A DNA stretch of 64,000 nt, taken from the NCBI RefSeq assembly GCF_002884975.1, contig NZ_PJKB01000001.1:954596-1018595 (forward strand). The letters run 5' to 3'. The notes under the pieces were generated by a model. That model saw only the letters and a program-made list of their open reading frames with translations. It was not told where the DNA came from and made no database searches. Origin of the DNA: Akkermansia muciniphila (GTDB lineage: Bacteria; Verrucomicrobiota; Verrucomicrobiia; Verrucomicrobiales; Akkermansiaceae). A program made the position numbers and the translations under genes. This document shows, in pieces, positions 45,103-53,287 of this stretch. The stretch's first letter is position 1; the number at the start of each line of letters is the position of its first letter.

Positions 45103-45873
45103 TTACGGCAAGAAATAAATCATTTTCTTGTTTAACAGCATCACCTCCTCCGCCTCATTTTTGGTGAAACAGTACTCCACATGGAAACCGTTTGGTAATG
45201 AAGTCTTAAAATTCTCCTTCATGCGGGTCCCATCACTGTTCAAGGGATAGTGGCCCATATAGGCATTGCTGTGAATCAAATCAAATGCATCCACTCTGTA
45301 TTCTCCACCGGCTTGTTTGACAAGAAAGCTAATACCGCTCGGAGTTCCCACTCCATACCCCACGACCACGCACCAATGCGCTTTTCCCTCCAATGGAACT
45401 GGACTTGGCTGTCCGTCCCGATCGACATTGAAAGGTACCATGACCATTCCCTCCTTATTAATAATGTGCATCATACTCCTCGCTATGGTTTGTTCCCAAT
45501 CTTCTCCACCCTTCGTATATGATGAGGCCCAATTCTGGATGGAGCATTTGTGTTCGAGAGCAGGAACATTTGATTTAATAAATTGAAGGAATGTTTCCGG
45601 ACAAAAAACCTCTCCCATATGCGTTACAGAACACGAAAGGGCGTCCTTCACCACGTTCATCAGCACATCATCCTCGGATGGAGCGTCCCAGGAATTTGGA
45701 AGCAGACCAAGTGTTTTCAATACATAAATCAATGCACTGAAACCGCAGGTATTGGCTCCGGCAGGTTGATAAACCTGATATAGAGGTACATTGGAAAATG
45801 ACGTATAGTCATTGTCTCCGGTGTTGTATGTCAATAGCATCTTAATTTTTTTATTGTTCACGGCAGAGGCCAT
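45103..45873 (-). CDS. Putative papain-like cysteine protease, paralog 2
   Basis: The 256-residue protein has no signal peptide or membrane segment. QPAGANTCGFSALIYVLK gives Q36 and C43 as candidate oxyanion Gln and catalytic Cys. H166 in GKAHWCVVVGYG fits the catalytic His. It is a diverged homolog of the protein at 27783-28496: shared blocks include CGF-A--YVL, GEVF-P--F--FI, MVPFNV/LVPFQV and AHWCV. It contains a few more Lys, Asn and Ser codons than the conserved genes nearby. It lies beside the autotransporter cassette. No partner gene is evident. Confidence 0.7.
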   Translation of the reverse strand: MASAVNNKKIKMLLTYNTGDNDYTSFSNVPLYQVYQPAGANTCGFSALIYVLKTLGLLPNSWDAPSEDDVLMNVVKDALSCSVTHMGEVFCPETFLQFIKSNVPALEHKCSIQNWASSYTKGGEDWEQTIARSMMHIINKEGMVMVPFNVDRDGQPSPVPLEGKAHWCVVVGYGVGTPSGISFLVKQAGGEYRVDAFDLIHSNAYMGHYPLNSDGTRMKENFKTSLPNGFHVEYCFTKNEAEEVMLLNKKMIYFLP

Positions 45874-46201
45874 TCTCTGCCACAGCCGATCCTGAGCTAT
45901 TCTTCCCCTTTTTTCCTCTGCAACCTTGGCAAATAGGCATCTGGACTTCTAAAAGGCGGCTACAGGCCGGAAAAAAACCATAATACGGTATCCCATCACG
46001 ATATGGCTTCAACCGGACTACGGAGGGTTACGGGTTCCACAATACCGGTTTCAACACCTCATGGCGGCCGTTTCCCATTGGAACGAAGCACCTCTCTGAA
46101 ATAGACCATCAATCGCTAAAAAACTGTTCAAAGCGCATCAAGAACCGGAAACTGTCATTTCCCATTTTTCAAGGTCCCTCCTGTTCATGGGACACTCTTT
46201 T
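45874..46201. other. Intergenic region between two minus-strand genes
   Basis: No gene is supported. GTCCC and GGGAC near 46170-46195 form a short hairpin that could end the upstream gene at 46202. TATTATGG on the minus strand near 45980 could be part of a promoter for the protease-like gene. Confidence 0.4.
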
Positions 46202-47704
46202 TTATTCCTCAGGGGAAGACTCGTTTTCCGCGTGCGACACCCGGCACCAGAATCCCCCGTCTAGTTCCGGCATCAAAGGCTTATAACCGTGCTGCCGCAG
46301 AAAAGATTCATCATCCCGTGAACTGGTGTGGATGATATCCGGTATGCCCTGCTCAATGTAATCATACTGCTCCCTGACCATTTCTTCTGACGGGAAGTTT
46401 TGAAGGAACCAGTATCTTCCGCACGGCTTCCAGTCCCAGGTAATGCCGAAGCCCCTGTCCAGCCAGCCCAGATACAGGACGGAGGCTCCGGAAAAAGAGG
46501 CCAGCCGTTCCCGGACGGCGGGGGAATGCAGTTCCCTGCCGTTCCAGACAAAGTCTCCTTTCCGGACGGCGCCCGTCAGCCCGGCAGCCACTCCGGCCCC
46601 CGTGAGGCAGACGATTGCCAGCGTTGCGGCCGCCATCCGCGGCATGCGCAGGGAAAAGCGCCGTTCCGCCTGAGCTACAAAGAAGATAGCCACCCAGATC
46701 ATCATGGGTGAAAGGATGGAATTATAATAGTAATTGTACACGCTGAACATCTCCACCTTAAAGAAGATATACAGCAGGGCCGTGAACAGGAACGCCTTTT
46801 GCGTTTTTAATTGACGCCAGCCCGCTATCGCCAGAGCCCAGATGATGGCTGCCCACATCAGTACGTCGGACAGGCAGCGGACCGGAGCCGGCCTTAGTAG
46901 TTTGGCCCACCACGTGGTCTCCTGGGCCACCGTTCCATAACGCACGGAGCACAGCAGGTACTCATTCATCGCTTCTTTCCAAACGCCGTGCGATACCAGC
47001 CAAGCCGAACAGGGAACCACCACGGCCAGGAACCCCGCTGCCGTCATCCCCAGAGCCGCCGCGGCCTCTTTTCTCCGCCCGTTCCACCACAGCCACAGGC
47101 ACAAGACCCCGGTTAAGGCGCACACGGGAAAGGCTATGGAAAATTTCATCATGAAGGCGGCCCCGGCAAATACCCCGGCCACACCGAACAGAAACAGCAG
47201 GCTGCGCCTGTCCCGCATCCGGAAATACCGCACCAGCCCGTAAACCACGGCGGCCATCCCCGGCCAGCACAATTCCTCCACCCCGCCCCCGCGCTGGAAG
47301 GGGAATGAATCAAACAGAAACAGGCACAACAGCATGGAAGCCAGCAGGCTGCCGCGCCGTGACAGATAAAAACGCGCCGTCCTGCAAGCCAGTAAAAGCG
47401 TAGTAAAAAGGGTCACGCACTGGATGAGGAATATTCCGGCAAAAGAGTGTCCGTCAATCCAGGCGGCGGCATAATAGATCCAAACCAGCAGAGGGCCCTT
47501 GCTGTCCGCCATTTCCACATAGGGGAGAAGACCGTGGAGAAGCCCGCGTCCGAACATGAAGAAAATGGAAGGGTCCGGAGAAGGATAAAAGGAGTACAAG
47601 GGGGACGTATCCGAACACGCTCCCACCACTATAACGGACCAAATAAGAAGCGCTAACGGAATGTTCCACCCCAAGGTAGCTGCGGGATCATTTTTTCCTG
47701 TCAT
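46202..47704 (-). CDS. Polytopic membrane protein, glycosyltransferase-39-like
   Basis: The 500-residue protein has about ten or more transmembrane segments and a soluble C-terminal tail of about 110 residues. PSPDPSIFFMFGRGLLHGLLPYVEMADSKGPLLVWIYY in the first loop (about residues 40-78, acidic, then a Lys-Gly-Pro) resembles the catalytic loop of GT39/ArnT-like enzymes that use polyprenyl-phosphate sugars. The match is to the general layout only. The start at 47704 (MTGKNDPAATLGW) is preferred to 47776 because the dyad element at 47728-47743 would otherwise be coding. Composition is closer to the genome average than that of the neighbouring protease-like gene. Confidence 0.6.
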   Translation of the reverse strand: MTGKNDPAATLGWNIPLALLIWSVIVVGACSDTSPLYSFYPSPDPSIFFMFGRGLLHGLLPYVEMADSKGPLLVWIYYAAAWIDGHSFAGIFLIQCVTLFTTLLLACRTARFYLSRRGSLLASMLLCLFLFDSFPFQRGGGVEELCWPGMAAVVYGLVRYFRMRDRRSLLFLFGVAGVFAGAAFMMKFSIAFPVCALTGVLCLWLWWNGRRKEAAAALGMTAAGFLAVVVPCSAWLVSHGVWKEAMNEYLLCSVRYGTVAQETTWWAKLLRPAPVRCLSDVLMWAAIIWALAIAGWRQLKTQKAFLFTALLYIFFKVEMFSVYNYYYNSILSPMMIWVAIFFVAQAERRFSLRMPRMAAATLAIVCLTGAGVAAGLTGAVRKGDFVWNGRELHSPAVRERLASFSGASVLYLGWLDRGFGITWDWKPCGRYWFLQNFPSEEMVREQYDYIEQGIPDIIHTSSRDDESFLRQHGYKPLMPELDGGFWCRVSHAENESSPEE

Positions 47705-47727
47705 AGGCTGAACAACAACGGGATTGT

Positions 47728-47916
47728 GCGGATTAGGAATCCGGATGTGATGACCAACAAGGGATAAAGTAAACAAAAATATATTATAATCAAGAATTTA
47801 TGCGTATTTTCTAACAAATATTTCACTCAGCGGCAATATACGGGAAAATAGTGGAAAGGATTGGAGAAATGTATTTGTTATGAAAAAGTAATATTGACTT
47901 CGGATTCCTAATCCGC
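47728..47916. repeat. Inverted pair of a 16-bp dyad element (pair B)
   Basis: GCGGATTAGGAATCCG (47728-47743) recurs as its reverse complement CGGATTCCTAATCCGC (47901-47916). The 157 bp between are AT-rich and contain a second inverted pairing of TAACAAATA-type sequence near 47812 and 47870. No gene is present. The core CGGATT-N3-AATCCG is shared with pair A. Confidence 0.75.
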
Positions 47917-47997
47917 GGACGCCCTGACACGAAAATGCACGCCATGCCTCGCAACCGGGTTGCCCTGCCTTGAAAGCCATGATTGAATGGATTTCAT

Positions 47998-48513
47998 ATG
48001 AATACCCCCGTTCTCAATGACAACCTGCGCACTGCCACGGAAGCCCTTTGCAACATGCTTGCCAAGGAAGACCAGGTTGTGGCCGCCAAGGCAAAAATCG
48101 GCCTCTTTTTCCAGAACCCGGAGGCAACCAAGCTTTTTGAAGAAGTGAACGCCTACGGTGAAGAACTGCGCAACAAGCACCTGGCCGGCATGCCGCCCAC
48201 GGAAGAAGAAATTGCCAAGTTTGATTCCCTGCGTGAAAATGTGATCAAGAACGACGCAGCACGCGGCTTCCTGGAAGCGCGCCAGACCATCGACGAACTC
48301 CTGAATACCATCAACCAGTACCTGGGCATGTCCATTGATCTCGGCCACGCCCCCACTCCGGAAGAAATTGAAGAAGCCCGCCAGCGCGCGATGAGCTCCG
48401 AATCTTCCTGCTCCTGCGGCGGCAGCTGCGACAAGGATAGCTGCGACTGCGACGGCAATTGCGATCATGACCACGATCACAAGGACGGCGGCTGCGGTTG
48501 CGGCCACCACTAA
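47998..48513 (+). CDS. YlbF-domain protein with Cys/His-rich C-terminal tail
   Basis: The 171-residue protein has an N-terminal helical YlbF/YmcA-type domain (about 1-115; LCNMLAKEDQVVAAKAKIGLF and NDAARGFLEARQTIDELLNTI). In Bacillus such proteins form a complex that affects RNase Y and development. The last 34 residues are different: eight Cys and five His with many Asp (from SCSCGGSCDKDSCDCD to GCGCGHH), a likely metal-binding tail. I chose the ATG at 47998; one at 47983 is in frame. A strong terminator follows. Confidence 0.8.
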   Translation: MNTPVLNDNLRTATEALCNMLAKEDQVVAAKAKIGLFFQNPEATKLFEEVNAYGEELRNKHLAGMPPTEEEIAKFDSLRENVIKNDAARGFLEARQTIDELLNTINQYLGMSIDLGHAPTPEEIEEARQRAMSSESSCSCGGSCDKDSCDCDGNCDHDHDHKDGGCGCGHH

Positions 48514-48538
48514 AACGACGATCTTTCAATTTGCCGCC

Positions 48539-48572
48539 AAACGGCTTCACTCCGGGAGTGAAGCCGTTTTTC
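48539..48572 (+). terminator. Terminator after the YlbF-domain gene
   Basis: AACGGCTTCACTC (48539-48551) pairs with GAGTGAAGCCGTT (48556-48568) and is followed by TTTC, with a long perfect stem. Confidence 0.85.
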
Positions 48573-48671
48573 TATTTCCGGAGCTGCCTCAGAACATCCT
48601 TCTTTCTCTGTCAGGACGGGCAAGACGCTTGAACGGGATATGGGGGCGTGGTAGCCTCATTCTAAGGAATC

Positions 48672-49676
48672 ATGACTTTTTCCAGCCGCACAACTTCCCT
48701 TCCGTTTTTTAAGACGGATTTCCCCTTGTTCCTGGCCCCGATGGCCGGGGTGACGGACCCTATTTTCCGCACTATTTGCAAGGAACTGGGGGCTGATGTG
48801 ATGGTCACGGAGTTTGTCTCTGCGGAAGGCATTCTCCAGGCATGGGAAAGAAACCGCCGGTACACGAAGATAGAGGACGCCCACCGCCCCATAGGCATTC
48901 AGCTTTTCGGCGCGGACGGAGAGCACATGGGAGAAGCCGCCCGGATCATTCTGGACCATGAGAAGCCGGATTTCATTGACATCAATTTCGGCTGCCCGGT
49001 TCCCAAGGTAGTGGGCAAGAATGGAGGTTCCTCCCTGCTGAAAGACCTGCCCCTGCTGGCCTCTGTGGCTGCGGGGGTGGTAAAAGCGGTAGGAGACCGC
49101 ATTCCCGTCACAGCCAAAATACGCATTGGCTGGGATTTCCAGAATTTGTGCGCCATGGACGCATGCCACCTGCTGGAGGAGGAGGGCATTTCCATGGTGA
49201 CCATCCATGGGCGCACCCGCTCCCAGCAATATTCCGGTACAGCCAACTGGGACATTATTGACGAATGCGCGCGGGCCATCTCCGTTCCCGTTATCGGGAA
49301 CGGAGATATTTCCACCCCGCAGGGGGTGGCCTATGTGAAGGAAAACACAGCCGTGAGCGGCGTGATGATCGGCCGGGCGGCCATGGAGAACCCATGGATT
49401 TTCGGAGACTCCAGGTATTACCTGCTGCACGGAGCCATGCCCCCGGCCAGGGACCCGCAGGAGAAAACGGCCCTGATCCTGCGCCATACCCGCATGGCCC
49501 TGGATTCCGGCCATTACGGGGATGAACTGCATACCATGCGCCACATGAGGTCACGCATCCTGGCTTATACCAAGGGCTTTCCCGGCGCCAAGGAAATGCG
49601 CGCGCGCCTGGTGCGCGTCTCCAGCATGGCGGAACTGGAGGACCTGCTCTCCGCCATGCCGCGCCAGCGGTCCTGA
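48672..49676 (+). CDS. dusB: tRNA-dihydrouridine synthase
   Basis: Dus enzymes reduce uridines in the D-loop of tRNA with FMN and NADPH. The 334-residue protein has FLAPMAGVTDPIFRTI near residue 20, the catalytic Cys in INFGCPVPKVVGKNGGSSLL near 105, TIHGRTRSQQYSG near 180 and VPVIGNGDI near 210. The PKVVGKNGGSSLL form is most like DusB. It is a stand-alone gene upstream of the secretion/pilus operon. Confidence 0.92.
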   Translation: MTFSSRTTSLPFFKTDFPLFLAPMAGVTDPIFRTICKELGADVMVTEFVSAEGILQAWERNRRYTKIEDAHRPIGIQLFGADGEHMGEAARIILDHEKPDFIDINFGCPVPKVVGKNGGSSLLKDLPLLASVAAGVVKAVGDRIPVTAKIRIGWDFQNLCAMDACHLLEEEGISMVTIHGRTRSQQYSGTANWDIIDECARAISVPVIGNGDISTPQGVAYVKENTAVSGVMIGRAAMENPWIFGDSRYYLLHGAMPPARDPQEKTALILRHTRMALDSGHYGDELHTMRHMRSRILAYTKGFPGAKEMRARLVRVSSMAELEDLLSAMPRQRS

Positions 49677-49797
49677 GGGAAAGGGAACTCCTGCCCGCCA
49701 GGATATTCTACAGCCTGTAAAGCGGCGTGCATTGGAATTTCCTCTTCCCTTCCTCCGCTTCCTCCTGAAAAAAAATGCCCTTTTGAGGGAAGCTAAG

Positions 49798-49826
49798 TTG
49801 ACTTTACGGCCCGAACCTGTCAGAAA
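49798..49826 (+). promoter_or_regulatory. Possible promoter of the secretion/pilus operon
   Basis: TTGACT (49798-49803) is a good -35 box about 85 bp before the GTG start at 49888. The -10 box near 49821-49827 (CAGAAAT) is poor, so the assignment is weak. Confidence 0.25.
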
Positions 49827-49887
49827 TAGGGGAGTATCCTGCCGCTCCGTTTCGGCAGACTTCCAACCATAGACTCCAGAGATCGAC

Positions 49888-51534
49888 GTGTACTCCAACG
49901 AATCATATCTCATCGAACTTCTTACGCAGGCCGGCTATCTGAATGAAGAGATTCTTCAATACGCGCGCAGTCAAAAATCTCCCACCCAGGACCTGGTTGA
50001 TTTTCTTATCCAGGCCAATTATCTTACGGAAGACGTCATTGCCCAGGTGACGGCGTCCAATTCCCTGCTGCCCGTCGTGGACCTGGGGCCCATGCATATT
50101 CCCCAGGAAGTGCGTGAACTGATCACGCCGGAGCTGGCGCGGCGGTTCCGGGCTATTCCCATTTCCGACGATGGTTTTTCCGTTAATATCGCCATTGACG
50201 ACCCGCTGAACCTGGAGACCATGGACAGCCTGCCCCAGCTGATGGGGCGCGACATTATTTTCAGCGTAGCCACCCACAGCGCGGTGGAAAGCCGCCTGAA
50301 GGAATTTTACCGTGACCTGACCGTTCCGGCAGACGCCGCCGGCATTGAGGGGGAAGACGGTGACGCCCCCATCATCCGCCTGGTGCAGCAGATGCTGACG
50401 GACGCCTTCAAAATGCGGGCGTCCGACATTCACATTGAGCCCATGGAAAACCGGCTCCGCATCCGCTACCGCGTGGATGGCAAGCTGGTGGAAGTAGCCA
50501 CCCACCCCAAGAAGCTGCTCAGCCCCATCATCGCCCGCCTGAAGGTGATGAGCACTACCATGAGCATTGCGGAAAAGCGCATGCCCCAGGACGGACGAAT
50601 CCAGATGAACATTGGCGGCAAGCAGGTTGACCTCCGTGTGTCTTCCGTCCCCAGCAACCACGGGGAAAGCATCGTCATGCGTATTCTTGACAAATCAGCC
50701 CTGGTGCTGGGCCTTCCCCAGCTCGGGTTCTTCTCTGATGATGAAGCCGTGTTTGACCGCCTCATCACCCTGCCGGACGGCATCATCCTGGTAACGGGCC
50801 CCACCGGGTCCGGTAAGACTACTACCCTTTACGCGTGCTTGAACCACATCAACCGCCCGGATAAAAAGATCATCACGGTGGAAGACCCCGTGGAATACGA
50901 GCTCTCCGGCATCAACCAGGTGATGGTGAAAGCGGACATCGGCATGACCTTCGCCGCAGCCCTGCGCGCCATGCTCCGCCAGGCCCCCAACATCATCATG
51001 ATCGGGGAAATTCGAGACATGGAAACGGCCAGCATCGCCATCAACGCCTCCCTGACGGGGCACCTGGTGTTCTCCACCCTTCACACTAATGACGCTCCCA
51101 GCGCCGTGGCCCGTCTGGCGGACATCGGCATCAAGCGCTTCCTGATCGCTTCCGCCGTGCGCGCCATCATGGCCCAGCGCCTTGTCCGCAAGCTGTGCGA
51201 CCGCTGCAAGGTGGACGGCGTGCTGACGGAGAAGCAGGCGCATACGCTGAACATTGACATGTCCCGCCTTACTCCGGGGCAGATCAAGGCTCCCCACGGC
51301 TGTGACTTCTGCCGAGGCGGCGGGTTCAAGGGACGAATGGGCCTTTTTGAAATTTTCGAGATCGACGACGAAGTGCGCCGCATGATCAACGAGAACCTGA
51401 CCTCCCCCCAGCTGCGCAAGCGCGCCCGGGAACTCGGCATGAGAACCCTGAGAGAAGACGGCGTGCGCAAGGTGCTGGCCGGGCTCACTTCTCCGGAAGA
51501 AGTTCTCAATGTCACCATGGGAGACGCCAACTGA
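49888..51534 (+). CDS. Type II secretion/type IV pilus assembly ATPase (GspE/PilB), copy 1
   Basis: This secretion ATPase family powers pseudopilus or pilus assembly at the inner membrane. The 548-residue protein begins with GTG. It has the N1-type MshEN domain (about 1-140), then the core ATPase: the Walker A loop GPTGSGKT near residue 304, an Asp box, Walker B in NIIMIGEIRDMETA, and a His box at LVFSTLHTNDAPSA. Two zinc CxxC pairs are present, C437/C440 (LCDRCK) and C472/C475 (GCDFCR). A second, similar ATPase gene follows, and then PilC/GspF and GspG-like genes. Confidence 0.92.
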   Translation: MYSNESYLIELLTQAGYLNEEILQYARSQKSPTQDLVDFLIQANYLTEDVIAQVTASNSLLPVVDLGPMHIPQEVRELITPELARRFRAIPISDDGFSVNIAIDDPLNLETMDSLPQLMGRDIIFSVATHSAVESRLKEFYRDLTVPADAAGIEGEDGDAPIIRLVQQMLTDAFKMRASDIHIEPMENRLRIRYRVDGKLVEVATHPKKLLSPIIARLKVMSTTMSIAEKRMPQDGRIQMNIGGKQVDLRVSSVPSNHGESIVMRILDKSALVLGLPQLGFFSDDEAVFDRLITLPDGIILVTGPTGSGKTTTLYACLNHINRPDKKIITVEDPVEYELSGINQVMVKADIGMTFAAALRAMLRQAPNIIMIGEIRDMETASIAINASLTGHLVFSTLHTNDAPSAVARLADIGIKRFLIASAVRAIMAQRLVRKLCDRCKVDGVLTEKQAHTLNIDMSRLTPGQIKAPHGCDFCRGGGFKGRMGLFEIFEIDDEVRRMINENLTSPQLRKRARELGMRTLREDGVRKVLAGLTSPEEVLNVTMGDAN

Positions 51535-51562
51535 TTTTTCCCCGCAATTCATTCTGATTATT

Positions 51563-53221
51563 ATGGACACCAATCTTACACTGGAACTTTTCATCGGCCG
51601 GGGAATGATCGACAAATCCCTGGCGAAGGATATCAAGGAGGAAATGACCGTCTCCGGCAAGGAACTGCCGGAAGTGCTCGCGGATTTCGGCATCATCGGC
51701 AGCAAGGACGACATCTGGCAGATGATCGCCAGCGACCTGGGCACGGAATTCATTACGCTGGACAATTTCAAACCGGACCCGAACGTGCAGAACATGATGC
51801 CGGCCACGCTCGTGCGCCTGCACGGAGCCCTGCCCGTGCGGCACGGTCCGGAAGGCCTGTACGTCTGCCTGGTGGATCCCCTGAATCCGCAGACGGTGGA
51901 AGACCTGCGCTTCGCCCTGGGCCAGGATATCCACGTCCTGATCGCTCCGGACTACCAGATATCCGAACGCATCAATGAGCTGTACGGCGGGGAATCCGCC
52001 GCCATGACGGACCTGATGCAGGAACTCAACAGCATGCAGGTCAACAATGAGACGGAAGACTCCGCCGCGGCTCCCGTCATCCGCTTTGTGGACCTGGTCA
52101 TTACGCAGGCTATTAAGGAAAAGGCTTCCGACATTCACTTTGAGCCCTTTGAAAAGGAATTCAAGATCCGCTACCGCGTGGACGGCTCCCTGTATGAAAT
52201 GCAGCCCCCGCCCGTGCACCTGTCCGTGCCGGTCATTTCCCGCGTCAAGGTCATGGCGAACATGAACATCGCGGAACGCCGCGTTCCGCAGGACGGGCGA
52301 ATCGTCAAGCAGGTGGGCAACCGTTCGGTGGACATGCGTGTTTCCTCCCTCCCCACCCAGTACGGTGAATCCGTGGTGCTCCGCGTGCTGGACCGCTCCT
52401 CCGTCAACCTGAACCTGGACAACCTGGGCCTGCCCAAGCATATTCATGAATATATCCTGGATACGGTCCACAAGCCAAACGGCATTTTCATCGTCACCGG
52501 TCCCACCGGCGCCGGCAAGACCACCACGCTGTACGCCGCCCTGCGGGAAATCAACACCATTGATTCCAAGGTTCTGACGGCGGAAGACCCCGTGGAATAC
52601 GACATTGACGGCATTATCCAGATTCCGATCAATGAAGCCATCGGCCTGGATTTCCCGATGGTTCTCCGCGCCTTCCTGCGACAGGACCCGGACCGCATCA
52701 TGGTGGGGGAAATGCGTGACATGGCTACTGCCCAGATCGCCATTCAGGCGTCCCTGACGGGTCACCTGGTGGTCTCCACCCTGCACACGAACGACTCCGC
52801 CGGAGCCGTGACCCGCCTGGTGGACATGGGTTGCGAACCTTTCCTGGTGGCCGCCTCCTTGGAAGGGGTGCTGGCCCAGCGCCTGGTGCGCACCATCTGC
52901 CCGGACTGCCGTACGCCGTATGAACCTTCCTCCACTATCCTCTCCCAGCTGGGCGTTTCTCCCTATGAACTGGGGGACAAGCACTTCTACACGGGCCGGG
53001 GTTGTGACAAGTGCTCCAACTCCGGTTACAAGGGCCGGCAGGGGATTTACGAACTGCTGGATATCAACGATACCCTGCGGGATATGATCACGGACCGCGC
53101 CCCCTCCGTGGTGCTGAAGCAGAAAGCCATTGAAATGGGCATGTCCACCCTGCGTGAAGACGGTCTGAGAAACATTTACAGCGGCAATACCACCATTGAA
53201 GAAGTGCTGAAGTACACTTAA
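51563..53221 (+). CDS. Type II secretion/type IV pilus assembly ATPase (GspE/PilB), copy 2
   Basis: The 552-residue protein has the same layout as its upstream neighbour: an N-terminal MshEN-like domain (about 1-145), Walker A GPTGAGKT near residue 313, Walker B in RIMVGEMRDMATA, the His box in LVVSTLHTNDSAGA, and a zinc site with ICPDC and GCDKC. The two proteins are clear paralogs but diverged in the N-terminal part. Start 51563 (MDTNLTLELF) lies 28 bp after copy 1 and is preferred over 51509, which would overlap it. Two assembly ATPases in tandem suggest different functions, but there is no PilT-type motif to name one as retraction ATPase. Confidence 0.92.
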   Translation: MDTNLTLELFIGRGMIDKSLAKDIKEEMTVSGKELPEVLADFGIIGSKDDIWQMIASDLGTEFITLDNFKPDPNVQNMMPATLVRLHGALPVRHGPEGLYVCLVDPLNPQTVEDLRFALGQDIHVLIAPDYQISERINELYGGESAAMTDLMQELNSMQVNNETEDSAAAPVIRFVDLVITQAIKEKASDIHFEPFEKEFKIRYRVDGSLYEMQPPPVHLSVPVISRVKVMANMNIAERRVPQDGRIVKQVGNRSVDMRVSSLPTQYGESVVLRVLDRSSVNLNLDNLGLPKHIHEYILDTVHKPNGIFIVTGPTGAGKTTTLYAALREINTIDSKVLTAEDPVEYDIDGIIQIPINEAIGLDFPMVLRAFLRQDPDRIMVGEMRDMATAQIAIQASLTGHLVVSTLHTNDSAGAVTRLVDMGCEPFLVAASLEGVLAQRLVRTICPDCRTPYEPSSTILSQLGVSPYELGDKHFYTGRGCDKCSNSGYKGRQGIYELLDINDTLRDMITDRAPSVVLKQKAIEMGMSTLREDGLRNIYSGNTTIEEVLKYT

Positions 53222-53287
53222 TGGACAGACCTGCACCGCACCCCCCATTTCAACCACCAAGCAGAAAACACTTAAAACACCACATAT

